Assembly: GCA_035297265.1 (NCBI GenBank)
Contig: DATGZH010000017.1
Span: 1-64,000 of the forward strand
DNA from: DATGZH01 sp035297265
GTDB taxonomy: Bacteria > Actinomycetota > Acidimicrobiia > Acidimicrobiales > RAAP-2
Direction: 5' to 3'
Length of the DNA stretch: 64,000 nucleotides
Below are positions 8,479 to 16,781 of this stretch, piece after piece (the stretch's first letter is position 1; every line of letters starts with the position of its first letter). A program made the position numbers and the translations under genes. Under the pieces are notes generated by a model that was not told the origin of the DNA, ran no database searches, and worked only from the letters and a program-made list of their open reading frames with translations.

Positions 8479-9395
8479 GCACCGCCCGTGGGCCCGAGCA
8501 GCCGAGGCTGCGCCTCGTGACGAGGGCGCTCGACCTCGACGAGGCGTCGTCGTTCGCTCCGGCGCTCTCGCCGGCGCGACGGAGCCTCGTGGACGAGGTC
8601 ATGTTCGCCGCGGCCGGACCCGTCGAGACGATCGAGCTCAGCGGCGAGCTCCGGGCCCGCCTGGCCTTCCGGGCGGCCCGCGACGAATGGCGTGAGGAGC
8701 GCCCGAAGCGGTCGGCCAAGCGTCGTCATCTCTCCCCGATCGCCGTGGCCGCGGCGTCGACCGTCGGGCTGTTCGCCGGCCTCGCCGGTCTCTCGGCCGC
8801 CGCTGTGCTGCCGCCGCCGGCCCGCGCCGTCCACCAGCTGCTGGCCCACCTCGGGCTCGGGCGGGGTACCCCGCCGGTCCACACCTCGACCCTTCACGCC
8901 AGCTCGCCAACCGCCCCCGTCAGCTCTTCGGCCGCGACGCCGGGGGTCGCCGTGCGGACGAGCACCACTGCCCGCTGCCCGTCCGATGCCCACCCGCTGG
9001 TGAGCAGCGTCCACGTCGCGCACGGCTGCGCCACGACGGCACCGGCGCCGGCCACGAACGCGACCGGCGGCACCGGAGCGACCGCCGCCGGCGGGCCCGG
9101 TGGGTCGGCCGGCGGCAGCCTGACCGACCGGGGCACCGGAGGGCGGGTGCCGGGGCCGACGTCCGGTCACGGCCGGCCCCAGGGTGGCCCGAGCGGCACC
9201 CGGCCGCCCGCCGGCAACGGCCCGCACCTCGGCGGTGGCCCGGGCGGCGGCAGCGGCCAGGGTGGCGGCAGCGGCCAGGGTGGTGGCGACCGCGGCGGCA
9301 ACCAGGGAGGCGGTGGCGGCAAGCACGGCGGCGGTGGCGGCAAGCACGGCGGCGGTGGCGGCCCCCGGGGCCATCAACCCCCGACCGACGGCTGA
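8475..9395 (+). CDS. Membrane protein, candidate anti-sigma factor with Gly/His/Lys-rich tail
   Basis: A 306-residue protein overlapping the sigma gene by four bases. Residues 1-85 are cytoplasmic and carry no HxxxCxxC zinc anti-sigma motif. One membrane helix (about 88-112) follows. The exported part is threonine/serine/proline-rich and then strongly glycine-rich, ending in repeated 'GGGGGKHGG' units. The sigma/membrane-partner arrangement is the reason for suggesting anti-sigma activity; no recognised anti-sigma domain is visible, so this is inference. The low-complexity tail could be a wall-spanning or surface-contacting segment. Histidines within it might bind metal ions. Confidence 0.6.
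   Translation: MSTARGPEQPRLRLVTRALDLDEASSFAPALSPARRSLVDEVMFAAAGPVETIELSGELRARLAFRAARDEWREERPKRSAKRRHLSPIAVAAASTVGLFAGLAGLSAAAVLPPPARAVHQLLAHLGLGRGTPPVHTSTLHASSPTAPVSSSAATPGVAVRTSTTARCPSDAHPLVSSVHVAHGCATTAPAPATNATGGTGATAAGGPGGSAGGSLTDRGTGGRVPGPTSGHGRPQGGPSGTRPPAGNGPHLGGGPGGGSGQGGGSGQGGGDRGGNQGGGGGKHGGGGGKHGGGGGPRGHQPPTDG
9310..9362 (+). repeat. 21-bp tandem repeat in the glycine-rich tail
   Basis: Two exact copies of a 21-bp unit (9310-9330 and 9331-9351) followed by a partial third copy encode the GGGGGKH tail of the membrane protein. The preceding 60 bp hold related but less exact GGSGQG-coding repeats. Length variation between strains would be expected here. Confidence 0.8.
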
Positions 9396-9450
9396 CTCGT
9401 TCAGCGCCGCAGCGCCGACTGCGGCACCGCCGGGCGGGCGCCGGGAGCGG

Positions 9451-10302
9451 TCAGGATGAGCGCCAGCTGACCGTGAAGTCGGCCCCCGTCGTGCCGAGCG
9501 GGGACGGCACCGCTCTCGGCACAGGATTGCTCTTCTTCCTCGTCACCATCGTGATCGCCACGTTCGGTTGACTGGCGACGGCCGCACCGTCGGCGACGAC
9601 CGAGGAGAACGCCACGGTCCCGAAGTTGGACAGCGGCTGGCTCTTGCAGCTCCGGGTGCAGGTCGAGGGGGACTCGACAACCCACTCCGCCGATGACGCC
9701 GGCGGCGGCATGGCCGTCGCCTGTTGCGTGGAGAACGTCCACTTGCCGTTGTCGACCAGCGTCAGCGTGAACGAACCGCCGGCGTCGCTCACTGTGGCGG
9801 TGAGTTGGTCACCGGGAGCGACCGGATAGCTCCCCGTCGGCAAGAAGACAGGTGGTTGCGGGAACATCTCGAACCAGGCGTAGTAGCTCGGGACCAGCTG
9901 CTTGCCCTTCGAGCCGCCCTTCCCCTTCGTCTTGGGTGGCTTGACGCAGTCGGAGTCGGTGCCGATCTGTTCGACCGCGTTGTCGGTGGGCAGATAGCCG
10001 TCGAGACCCACCCAGAACGCCGCGAACTGGGGCTTGCCGGCTGAACACGCCACGGCGGGCTGTACCCAGGTCCCCTGGGCGTTCTGGAAGGTCGAACCGG
10101 TCGCTGCGTAGCCGGCCCAGTTGAACGACGTGACCGAGCCGCCAGCGTTCGTGCCCGGGTGCCCGGCCAGCTGGATCGGCGCCCGGGCTGGTCGCGAGGT
10201 CCTCGCGCCGGCCACCCCGGGCAGGGCGAGCATCGCCGCGCTCAACAGCCCGACCGCGAGCAGCGCCAGCAGCGCGTGGCTCGTTGACCGCCCAGGACGC
10301 AT
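9451..10302 (-). CDS. Secreted glutamic peptidase, family G1 (eqolisin-like)
   Basis: A 283-residue exported protein. ATG 10302 is chosen because it starts directly before a signal peptide (hydrophobic core about 11-28, likely cleavage after 'VAGA'). The mature part matches the peptidase G1/A4 fold: 'SFNWAGYA', 'GTWVQPAV', 'AAFWVGLDGY', 'VEQIGTDSDC', 'YYAWFEMFP', 'VAPGDQLTATV', 'SAEWVVESPS' and 'LSNFGTVAFS'. The catalytic pair of scytalidoglutamic peptidase corresponds to the glutamine of 'EQIGTD' and the glutamate of 'AEWVVE'; both are present. G1 enzymes cleave proteins at acid pH and were first known from fungi. A lysine/glycine-rich insert ('TKGKGGSKGK') lies between strands. Confidence 0.85.
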   Translation of the reverse strand: MRPGRSTSHALLALLAVGLLSAAMLALPGVAGARTSRPARAPIQLAGHPGTNAGGSVTSFNWAGYAATGSTFQNAQGTWVQPAVACSAGKPQFAAFWVGLDGYLPTDNAVEQIGTDSDCVKPPKTKGKGGSKGKQLVPSYYAWFEMFPQPPVFLPTGSYPVAPGDQLTATVSDAGGSFTLTLVDNGKWTFSTQQATAMPPPASSAEWVVESPSTCTRSCKSQPLSNFGTVAFSSVVADGAAVASQPNVAITMVTRKKSNPVPRAVPSPLGTTGADFTVSWRSS

Positions 10303-10387
10303 CGTCAACCTCGCGGGATCGTCGGCATTCCAACCTCCGGTGCGGCCAGCCCCCGGAGCGGTTGACGCCGGCCTACCCCGGACCGGG

Positions 10388-10753
10388 TCAGGACCAGGAT
10401 AGGGCACTGGCCACGGCCGCCATGAGATCGGCTTGGCCCGCCAGCCGGAGCAGCTTCACGCTGTGCACGCAGGGGCCGAACCAGGGGAAGGCCCGGGCGA
10501 GGTCCTGGACCGTGAGGACGCAGGTCACCTCGTCGATCCGCTCGGGGTCGCCCCAGTAGATACCTTCCGAACAGGTGAACCCGCGTTCGGCCAGGAACTC
10601 GCCGATGTCACGGTAGGGCTCGGCGCCGTGCCGGTGGGGGTAGTGCTCGCCCAGGCGGGCCCGGTCGAGCTCGAGCAGGATGGCGTAGGTGAGGGGCACG
10701 CCCGCCGGTGACCCCCGGGCCGACCCGCCGGCTCGGTTCGATCTGGTCCACAT
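10388..10753 (-). CDS. VapD-like protein (Cas2-fold endoribonuclease family)
   Basis: About 121 residues from ATG 10753 (a GTG at 10699 is an alternative giving the bare domain). The conserved VapD pattern is visible: 'YAILLELD', 'HYPHRHGAEPYRDIGEFLAERGF', 'GIYWG', then 'FPWFGPCVHSVKLLRL'. VapD proteins share the ferredoxin-like fold of Cas2 and some cut RNA. The acidic residue after the first strand is Glu here rather than the usual Asp. No partner antitoxin (VapX) is adjacent and no cas genes are present. It ends 85 bp upstream of the start of the G1 peptidase gene. Activity as a toxin is inference only. Confidence 0.72.
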   Translation of the reverse strand: MWTRSNRAGGSARGSPAGVPLTYAILLELDRARLGEHYPHRHGAEPYRDIGEFLAERGFTCSEGIYWGDPERIDEVTCVLTVQDLARAFPWFGPCVHSVKLLRLAGQADLMAAVASALSWS

Positions 10754-11115
10754 CGGCTCAAAGCTCCCGCATGTCGTTCGTCGGCCCGGGGTCCCCCGTC
10801 CCGCCGGCGCCGACAGGGGGGACGGTCGACAACGTGCAGGACATGGGACCCCACCGATACCAACGCCGAGCACGGCCCTCCCGTTTCACCAGGCTCGGAC
10901 GGCCAGTCCGCCGCCGGTGGCCCTCCGGACCCGCCCCGGGCCGGTGTAACGGGACCACCCACCACGGCGTTGATCTGGCGCGGACGGCGGCGGACCCACG
11001 AACAGATCGGTCGTCGGCCGCGGCACAGATCGGGGGACGTGCGTGGAGATTCCCGCCGTCACCTGCCCGAAGGACCACCGCCACCTCGGCAGGACGGCGC
11101 CCGGTCGCACGCACG
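10754..11115. other. Intergenic stretch without a convincing gene
   Basis: This space lies upstream of the VapD-like gene and beyond the end of the long obg operon. Its only open frames overlap each other on opposite strands, lack ribosome-binding sites and have no recognisable protein pattern. It presumably contains the promoter for the VapD-like gene, but I cannot point to clear -35 and -10 boxes. Confidence 0.5.
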
Positions 11116-11150
11116 GCATCAGGGCGGGGCCTCGGGCCCCGCCCTGATGC
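11116..11150 (-). terminator. Strong hairpin at the end of the obg-to-phosphatase operon
   Basis: A perfect inverted repeat of 16 bp (GCATCAGGGCGGGGCC and its complement) around a 3-base loop. It sits 24 bp after the phosphatase stop codon on the minus strand. There is no T-run on either side, which is usual for high-GC actinobacterial terminators. It most likely ends the six-gene minus-strand operon. Confidence 0.8.
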
Positions 11151-11173
11151 GTCGTCTGACTTCGCTGGCCACC

Positions 11174-11914
11174 TCAGCTCGAGCCGTCGACCTCGACGGG
11201 TGCGACGTCGTTGTAACGGCGGAGGAGCCAACGGCCCTCGCTCCGCTCCCACTCCGTCATCGAGGCGTGGTCGGTTCGGAGCTTCAACCTCGTCACGTCC
11301 GGGGCCGCCGGGAGGAAGCGGAGCAGCGTGGCCTCGATGACGCCGGCGTGGCAAACGACCACGATGAGCTGCCCCAGGTGGGCGAGCGCCAGCCTGGCCA
11401 CCGCGCCGGCCGCCCGGTCGACGAACGAGGTCCAGGACTCGGCACCGGGCGCCAGCGGCCGCCCGGGCTCCTCGTCCCAGTCCGGCTCGGTGAAGCGCTC
11501 CGTGAACTCCCACCAGGTGAGGCCGTCGGCCTCCCCCGGGTGGAGCTCGCAGAGGTCGCAGTCGGTCACGAGGGTGAGCGGCGGCCCGTCGCCCCCGTCG
11601 AGGGCCGGGCGGATCCCCTCGGCCGTCTCGATGGCCCTCGGCAGCACGGAGGCGTAGAGGGCGGCCGTGCCGGTGAGCTCGCCGGTGGCCGCCAGGCGTT
11701 GCCGGAGGGCCTGCACCTGGCGCCGACCCTCCACGGTGAGCCCGCTGCAGCCGGTCGTGCCGCCCACCACCCCGCTCACGTTGCAGACGGCCTCGCCGTG
11801 GCGAACGAGGACCACCCTCGTGGCCGTCTCGGGCGACGGGCCGGTCGTGCGCACGCCGGCCGGGGGCGGCGTGGGGTCGGGTCGGCCCGGCGGGCCGGGG
11901 GCGTCGGCGGTCAC
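11174..11914 (-). CDS. Histidine phosphatase (phosphoglycerate mutase-like) superfamily protein
   Basis: About 246 residues. The catalytic 'VVLVRHGEAVCNV' (RHG) motif begins after a proline-rich leader of some 30 residues. The second catalytic histidine lies in 'LIVVVCHAGVIEATLL', and the acid/base segment in 'CDLCELHPGEADGLTW'. The enzyme transfers phosphate through the RHG histidine; the substrate cannot be deduced. GTG 11914 was chosen as the first start after the VWA stop (17 bp gap); a later GTG would remove most of the leader. It is the last gene of the operon with MoxR and VWA proteins, and a strong hairpin follows. Confidence 0.85.
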   Translation of the reverse strand: MTADAPGPPGRPDPTPPPAGVRTTGPSPETATRVVLVRHGEAVCNVSGVVGGTTGCSGLTVEGRRQVQALRQRLAATGELTGTAALYASVLPRAIETAEGIRPALDGGDGPPLTLVTDCDLCELHPGEADGLTWWEFTERFTEPDWDEEPGRPLAPGAESWTSFVDRAAGAVARLALAHLGQLIVVVCHAGVIEATLLRFLPAAPDVTRLKLRTDHASMTEWERSEGRWLLRRYNDVAPVEVDGSS

Positions 11915-11930
11915 CGGTGACGGAGCGGGG

Positions 11931-13382
11931 TCACGTGAGGTCCCCGACGAAGCGCTCCAGCTGCCGGAGCGTCCGGCATTCGACCACCTTGTCGCAGTGC
12001 ACGGCGTACTCGTCGACGATGGAGTCGCCCGAGCCCCAGTAGTCGCGGGGCTCGGGGTTGAGCCAGTAGACGTGGCGGGCCTGACGCTGGAGCTCGCCCA
12101 GCACCCAGGCCTCCGAGGCGTGGTAGTTGTTGCGGGCGTCGCCCAGGAGGAGCACCGTGGCACGCGACGTGACGTCGTCGCCCCAACGCTGGTTGAAGAC
12201 CGAGAGGGCGTGCCCGTAGTCGGAGTGGCCGTCCACCCAGATCACGTCGGCCTCGGTGTTGATGCGGTGCACCGCGACGGAAGGGTCGTCGGCGTCCTCG
12301 AAGAAGCGGGTGACCTCGTCGATACCGTCGACGAAGACGAAGCTCCGCACCTTCGAGAACTGCGAGCTGATGGCGTAGACGAGATGCAGCGTGAAGCGGG
12401 CGAACGAGGCGACCGATCCGGAGATGTCGGCCACGACGAAGATCTCGGGCTTGGCCGGGCGGGGGTGGCGGAACCGCGGCTCGACGGGCACCCCGCCCGT
12501 CGAGAGCGAGCGCCGCATCGTGGCCCGGAAATCGAGTGAGCCCTTGTGCCCGTGGCGCCGCTTCCGGGCGAGGCGCACCGCCAGCTTGCGCGAGAGGGGA
12601 TGCAGGGTCCGGTGGAGGGTGGCGAGCTCCTCGCGCGTGGCGTGCATGACGTCGATGTCCTCGGGCAGGGGCTTCCTGATCGACCGGGCGAGCGCCTCGG
12701 CCCCGCGGTCCTCGACGAGCCGGCGGCGGATCTCGCGCTCGATGGCCTGGCGCAGCTTGTCGATGCGCACGCGGTACTCGTCGCCGATCAGCCGCTCCTC
12801 GAGGGGGGTGAGCCCCTGGCCGACCGCCTCCTCGCGGGCCGCCCGCAGCAGCCGCTCGAGCACCCCGTCGAGGTCGAGGTTCCGCAGCGTCCGGTAGAGG
12901 TAGTAGGTGCCGCCCACGGGGCGCCCGGGCTCCATCCCGGCGAAGCGGTCCACGGCCGTTCTCGCCACCAAGCCGGTCAGGGCGTCCTCGCCGTGGAGGA
13001 GGGCCCGGTAGAGGAGCTCGGCCAACTCCTCGGCGCTCATCTGCTCCCCGCCGCCCCCGCCCTGTCGCGACGAACCCATCCCCCGGCGGCCCTTCGAGGC
13101 GAGCTCGCCCTCCTCGCCCTCGCCCGGCTCGGCCAGGCCCTCGCCTTCCTCCTCCTCGCCGGGCGGGAGCCGGGCGGCGAAGTAGACCTCGAAGGCCGTC
13201 TCGAAGGTCTTCCAGTGCGAGGCCGACTTCACGAGGGTGGCGGCCAGCGCGTACTTGAGGGCCTCGCGGTCCTCGAGCGGCACGTGGTGGACGGCCTGGG
13301 CGGCGTCGATCGACTCGGTCAAGGAGACCGGGAGGCCGGCGTTGCGCAGCTCGGTGACGAAACCCGAGAGGAGGTCGAGCAC
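11931..13382 (-). CDS. VWA-domain protein of the CoxE type
   Basis: A 483-residue protein from GTG 13382, 13 bp after the MoxR stop. Residues 1-90 begin 'VLDLLSGFVTELRNAGLPVS'. A glutamate-rich linker follows, and the last 210 residues form a von Willebrand A domain with a complete MIDAS metal site ('ADISGSVASF', a DxSxS motif) and 'VDGHSDYGHALS' supplying the threonine-equivalent loop. CoxE/VWA proteins work together with MoxR AAA+ ATPases, which remodel or insert metals into target enzymes. The ATPase is encoded immediately upstream. The client protein is not encoded nearby, so its role here is open. Confidence 0.85.
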   Translation of the reverse strand: MLDLLSGFVTELRNAGLPVSLTESIDAAQAVHHVPLEDREALKYALAATLVKSASHWKTFETAFEVYFAARLPPGEEEEGEGLAEPGEGEEGELASKGRRGMGSSRQGGGGGEQMSAEELAELLYRALLHGEDALTGLVARTAVDRFAGMEPGRPVGGTYYLYRTLRNLDLDGVLERLLRAAREEAVGQGLTPLEERLIGDEYRVRIDKLRQAIEREIRRRLVEDRGAEALARSIRKPLPEDIDVMHATREELATLHRTLHPLSRKLAVRLARKRRHGHKGSLDFRATMRRSLSTGGVPVEPRFRHPRPAKPEIFVVADISGSVASFARFTLHLVYAISSQFSKVRSFVFVDGIDEVTRFFEDADDPSVAVHRINTEADVIWVDGHSDYGHALSVFNQRWGDDVTSRATVLLLGDARNNYHASEAWVLGELQRQARHVYWLNPEPRDYWGSGDSIVDEYAVHCDKVVECRTLRQLERFVGDLT

Positions 13383-13395
13383 GAACCGGCGGCGC

Positions 13396-14373
13396 TTACG
13401 ACTCGGCGGACAGCAGTTCCTTGGCCGCCCGCTCGATGTCGGTCTGGTACTTGAGCAGGATGTGGAGCGTGTCGCGGGCCTGCGCGGCGTCGATGGACTC
13501 CACGCCGAGCAGCACGAGCGTGCGGGCCCAGTCGATGGTCTCGGAGACCGACGGGGCCTTCCTGAGCTCAAGGGTGCGGAGCGACCGGACGATGCGGGCC
13601 ACCTGGTCGGCCAGCTCCTCACCGATCCCCGGCACCCGGGTGCGGATGATGTCGCGCTCGCGGTCGAGGTCCGGATAGTCGATGTGGAGGTAGAGGCACC
13701 GGCGCTTCAGGGCTTCGGAGAGCTCCCGGGTGTTGTTCGACGTGAGGAAGACCATGGGCAGCCGGGTGGCGGCCACCGTGCCGAGCTCGGGGATCGACAC
13801 CTGGTACTCGGAGAGGACCTCGAGGAGGAGGGCCTCGGTCTCGAGCTCAACCCGGTCGACCTCGTCGACGAGGAGCACGACCGGCTCGTCGGCCCGGATG
13901 GCCTCGAGGAGCGGGCGGGTAAGGAGGAAGTCCTCGGAGAAGATGTCCTCTTCGAGCTCGTGCCACGACGGCCCGGTCCGCGGGAGCCGCCGGGGGTGGC
14001 CGTCGGCCTCCTCGAGCGGCTCGGCGGCTTCGGCCACCTGGCCGGCCTGGATGCGCAGCAGCTGCTTCCGGTAGTTCCACTCGTAGAGGGCCTTGCTCTC
14101 GTCGAGGCCCTCGTAGCACTGGAGGCGGATGAGCCGGCTCCCGGTGAGCTCGGCCACCGACTTGGCGAGTTGGGTCTTCCCCGTGCCGGCCGGCCCCTCG
14201 ACGAGCACCGGCTTGGCCAGGCGGTCGGCCAGGTAGACGACGCCCGAGATGCTGTCGTCGGACAGGTAGCCGACGCGGGCGAGGCCGGTGCGCACGCCGT
14301 CGACCGAGGCGAAGCGGGGCGGTCCGACGTCGGGCAGGCCGAGAGCGCTACTGGACGGCTCGACCGGGCTCAC
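13396..14373 (-). CDS. MoxR-family AAA+ ATPase
   Basis: A 325-residue chaperone ATPase. Walker A is 'VEGPAGTGKTQLAKS' (about 58-72), Walker B 'VVLLVDEVDRVELE', sensor 1 lies in 'PMVFLTSNNTRELSEALKRRC' and includes the arginine finger region. A short 'EWNYRKQLLRIQ' helix is typical of the CoxD-like branch. GTG 14373 overlaps the proA stop codon as GTGA, so it is translationally coupled to proline genes. It is followed by its VWA partner. MoxR proteins act as molecular chaperones, often for metalloenzyme maturation; no such enzyme is in view. Confidence 0.9.
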   Translation of the reverse strand: MSPVEPSSSALGLPDVGPPRFASVDGVRTGLARVGYLSDDSISGVVYLADRLAKPVLVEGPAGTGKTQLAKSVAELTGSRLIRLQCYEGLDESKALYEWNYRKQLLRIQAGQVAEAAEPLEEADGHPRRLPRTGPSWHELEEDIFSEDFLLTRPLLEAIRADEPVVLLVDEVDRVELETEALLLEVLSEYQVSIPELGTVAATRLPMVFLTSNNTRELSEALKRRCLYLHIDYPDLDRERDIIRTRVPGIGEELADQVARIVRSLRTLELRKAPSVSETIDWARTLVLLGVESIDAAQARDTLHILLKYQTDIERAAKELLSAES

Positions 14374-15617
14374 CGGCGCACCTGCCCGTCGCCGCGGATC
14401 ACCCACTTGAGACAGGTCAGCTCCCGGAGACCCATCGGGCCACGGGTATGGAGCTTCTGGGTCGAGATCCCCACCTCGGCCCCGAGCCCGAGCTCGGCCC
14501 CGTCGACGAAGCGGGTCGAGGCGTTCACGAGGACGGCCGCCGCGTCCACCTCGGCGCAGAAGCGCTCGGCGGTGGCGTAGTCCCCCGTCACGATGGCCTC
14601 GGAGTGGCCCGAGCCGAAACGGGCGATGTGGGCGATGGCCCCGGCCAGGTCGTCGACGACGGCCACGCTCATCTTGAGCTCGAGGAACTCCCGTCCGAAG
14701 TCGTCGTCGGTGGCCGGTGCCACCTCGGGCAGCACCGCCCGCACCCGCTCGTCCCCTACCAGCTCGACACCGGCGAGCGCCCGGCCCACCCGGGGGAGGA
14801 ACTCGTCGGCCACGGCCGCGTGCACGACCAGCGACTCGGCGGCGTTGCACACCCCGGGCCGTTGAGTCTTGGCGTTGACCACGATCTCCTCGGCCATCGA
14901 GAGGTCGGCCGCCGCGTCGACGTAGACGTGGCAGTTGCCGTCCCCGTCGAGCACGTAGGGGACAGTGGCGTGCTCGAGGAGCGAGGCGATGAGGGCCGGC
15001 CCGCCCCGAGGGATGAGGCAGTCGATGAGCCCACGGAGGCGCATGAAGGCGACGGCCGTCTCGTGGCTCGTGTCCTCGACGAGGGCCACGGCGTCGTCGG
15101 GCAGGCCCGCCTTGACGACGGCCCGCCGCAGGAGCCCCACGATGGCCTGGTTCGAGGCGAGCGCCGACGACGATCCCCGTAGGAAGGCGGCATTCGCCGC
15201 CTTGAGGCAGAGGCCGGCGGCGTCGCTCGTGACGTTGGGCCGGTTCTCGTAGATGACGCCCACCACCCCGAGCGGGACCCGGACCCTCGACACCCGCAGC
15301 CCGTTCGGGCGGACCGAGCCCTCGACCACCTCGCCCACGGGGTCGGGTAGCGAGGCCACGGTGCGCAGCCCCTCGGCCATCCCCTCGAGACGGGCCGGGG
15401 TCAGCCGGAGGCGGTCGGTGACGGTCGCCCCGGCCCCCTCGGCGGTGGCCCGGGCCAGATCGGCCTCGTTGGCCGAGAGGACCACCTCGGCCTCGGCCAC
15501 GAGCAGGTCGGCCGCGGTGCGCAGGGCGTCGTCCCGGACGGCCGACGACGACGCCGCGACCAGGCGCGACGCGGCGCGGACGCGGCGGCCCAGCTCCAAA
15601 AGATCCGGCGGGGTCAC
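14370..15617 (-). CDS. proA: Gamma-glutamyl phosphate reductase
   Basis: A 415-residue enzyme that reduces glutamyl-5-phosphate to glutamate semialdehyde with NADPH, the second step of proline synthesis. The aldehyde-dehydrogenase-like catalytic cysteine lies in 'TQRPGVCNAAE' (about C257). Other family blocks are 'PLGVVGVIYENRPNVTSDAA', 'LRGSSSALASN', 'DGDGNCHVYVD' and 'EVGISTQKLHTRGPMGL'. Length is normal. It lies 51 bp after proB and overlaps the MoxR start. In mycobacteria the next conserved gene in this direction is nadD; here that position is taken by the MoxR-VWA-phosphatase genes. Confidence 0.96.
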   Translation of the reverse strand: MTPPDLLELGRRVRAASRLVAASSSAVRDDALRTAADLLVAEAEVVLSANEADLARATAEGAGATVTDRLRLTPARLEGMAEGLRTVASLPDPVGEVVEGSVRPNGLRVSRVRVPLGVVGVIYENRPNVTSDAAGLCLKAANAAFLRGSSSALASNQAIVGLLRRAVVKAGLPDDAVALVEDTSHETAVAFMRLRGLIDCLIPRGGPALIASLLEHATVPYVLDGDGNCHVYVDAAADLSMAEEIVVNAKTQRPGVCNAAESLVVHAAVADEFLPRVGRALAGVELVGDERVRAVLPEVAPATDDDFGREFLELKMSVAVVDDLAGAIAHIARFGSGHSEAIVTGDYATAERFCAEVDAAAVLVNASTRFVDGAELGLGAEVGISTQKLHTRGPMGLRELTCLKWVIRGDGQVRR

Positions 15618-15668
15618 GCCCTCAGGTTAACCCAGGCCCCTGGTGCGGCCGCCATTTCGACCCCGGGT

Positions 15669-16781
15669 TCACTCGAGGACGACCAGGTCGTCGCGGTGGA
15701 CGACCACGTGGGGCAGCTCGTCGGGGAGCTGGTCGCTCCGCCGTCCCATCCAGTCGGCGGCCCGGGCCGACGGGTGCCGCACCAGCCCCTTGGCGAACAC
15801 CACGCCGTCGGGGCCGCAGATCTCGACGGCGTCGTCGGGCTCGAAGTCGCCCCGCACCTCGACCACACCGGCCGGCAGGAGCGAACGACCGCCCTCGGCC
15901 AGGGCCCGGCGGGCGCCGTCGTCGACGACGAGGGTGCCCGACGCGCCGAGGGCGAAGGCGATCCAGAGCTTGCGGGCCGGCAGGCGCCTCGCCCGGGGCC
16001 GGAAGAGCGTGCCCACGCCGGCGTCGCCGGCGGCCGCCGCCGGCAGGACCCCCGGCCGGGTGGCGTCGGCGATCAGCACCTCGACCCCCGACCACGTGGC
16101 GATCTTGGCCGCGGCCAGCTTGCTGGCCATCCCGCCGCTCCCGGCCTCGGTCCCCGGACCGCCGGCCAGCTGCTCGAGCTGCTGGTCGATCTCGACCACC
16201 TCTTCGATGAGCGACGCCTCGGCCACGACGCGCGGGTCGGCCGTGAGGAGCCCAGGGGTGTCGGTCAAGAGGACGAGCAGGTCGGCCGAGACGAGGTGGG
16301 CCACCAGGGCGGCCAGCCGGTCGTTGTCCCCGAAGCGGATCTCCTCGTCGGCCACCGCGTCGTTCTCGTTCACGACCGGCACGACACCGAGATCGAGGAG
16401 GTGGGCGAGCGTGCCCCGGGCGTGGAGGTACTGCTGGCGGTGCACGAAATCGAGCGGGGCGAGGAGCACCTGCCCGGCGAGCAGCCCGTGGCCGCCGAGG
16501 GCGTCCTGCCAGGCCCCGATGATGCGGGGCTGACCCACGGCCGAGAGGGCCTGGAGCACGGCCGAGTCGCCGGGACGACGCCCGTCATGGCCGAGCGCGG
16601 CCCACCCGGCGGCGATGGCGCCCGAGGTGACGACCACCACCTGGTGGCCCCGCGCCCATAGGCCGGCGATCTCGCTGGCCAGCCGGCCGACGACCGCGCC
16701 GTCGACCGCGCCGGCCTCGGTCGTGACCGAGGACGAGCCCACCTTCACGACGAGCGTCCGGCTGACCCGGGCGGCCGTCAC
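15669..16781 (-). CDS. proB: Glutamate 5-kinase
   Basis: A 370-residue enzyme that phosphorylates glutamate as the first and feedback-controlled step of proline synthesis. The amino-acid-kinase domain (1-260) shows 'LVVKVGSSSVT', 'VTSGAIAAGW', 'VVPVVNENDAVA', 'FGDNDRLAALVA' and 'GSGGMASKLAAAKIATWSG'. A C-terminal PUA domain (about 275-355) includes 'ALGASGTLVVDDGARRAL' and 'SLLPAGVVEVRGDF'. The ATG overlaps the obg stop by four bases. The PUA domain is commonly present in bacterial ProB and has been linked to regulation rather than catalysis. Confidence 0.96.
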   Translation of the reverse strand: MTAARVSRTLVVKVGSSSVTTEAGAVDGAVVGRLASEIAGLWARGHQVVVVTSGAIAAGWAALGHDGRRPGDSAVLQALSAVGQPRIIGAWQDALGGHGLLAGQVLLAPLDFVHRQQYLHARGTLAHLLDLGVVPVVNENDAVADEEIRFGDNDRLAALVAHLVSADLLVLLTDTPGLLTADPRVVAEASLIEEVVEIDQQLEQLAGGPGTEAGSGGMASKLAAAKIATWSGVEVLIADATRPGVLPAAAAGDAGVGTLFRPRARRLPARKLWIAFALGASGTLVVDDGARRALAEGGRSLLPAGVVEVRGDFEPDDAVEICGPDGVVFAKGLVRHPSARAADWMGRRSDQLPDELPHVVVHRDDLVVLE

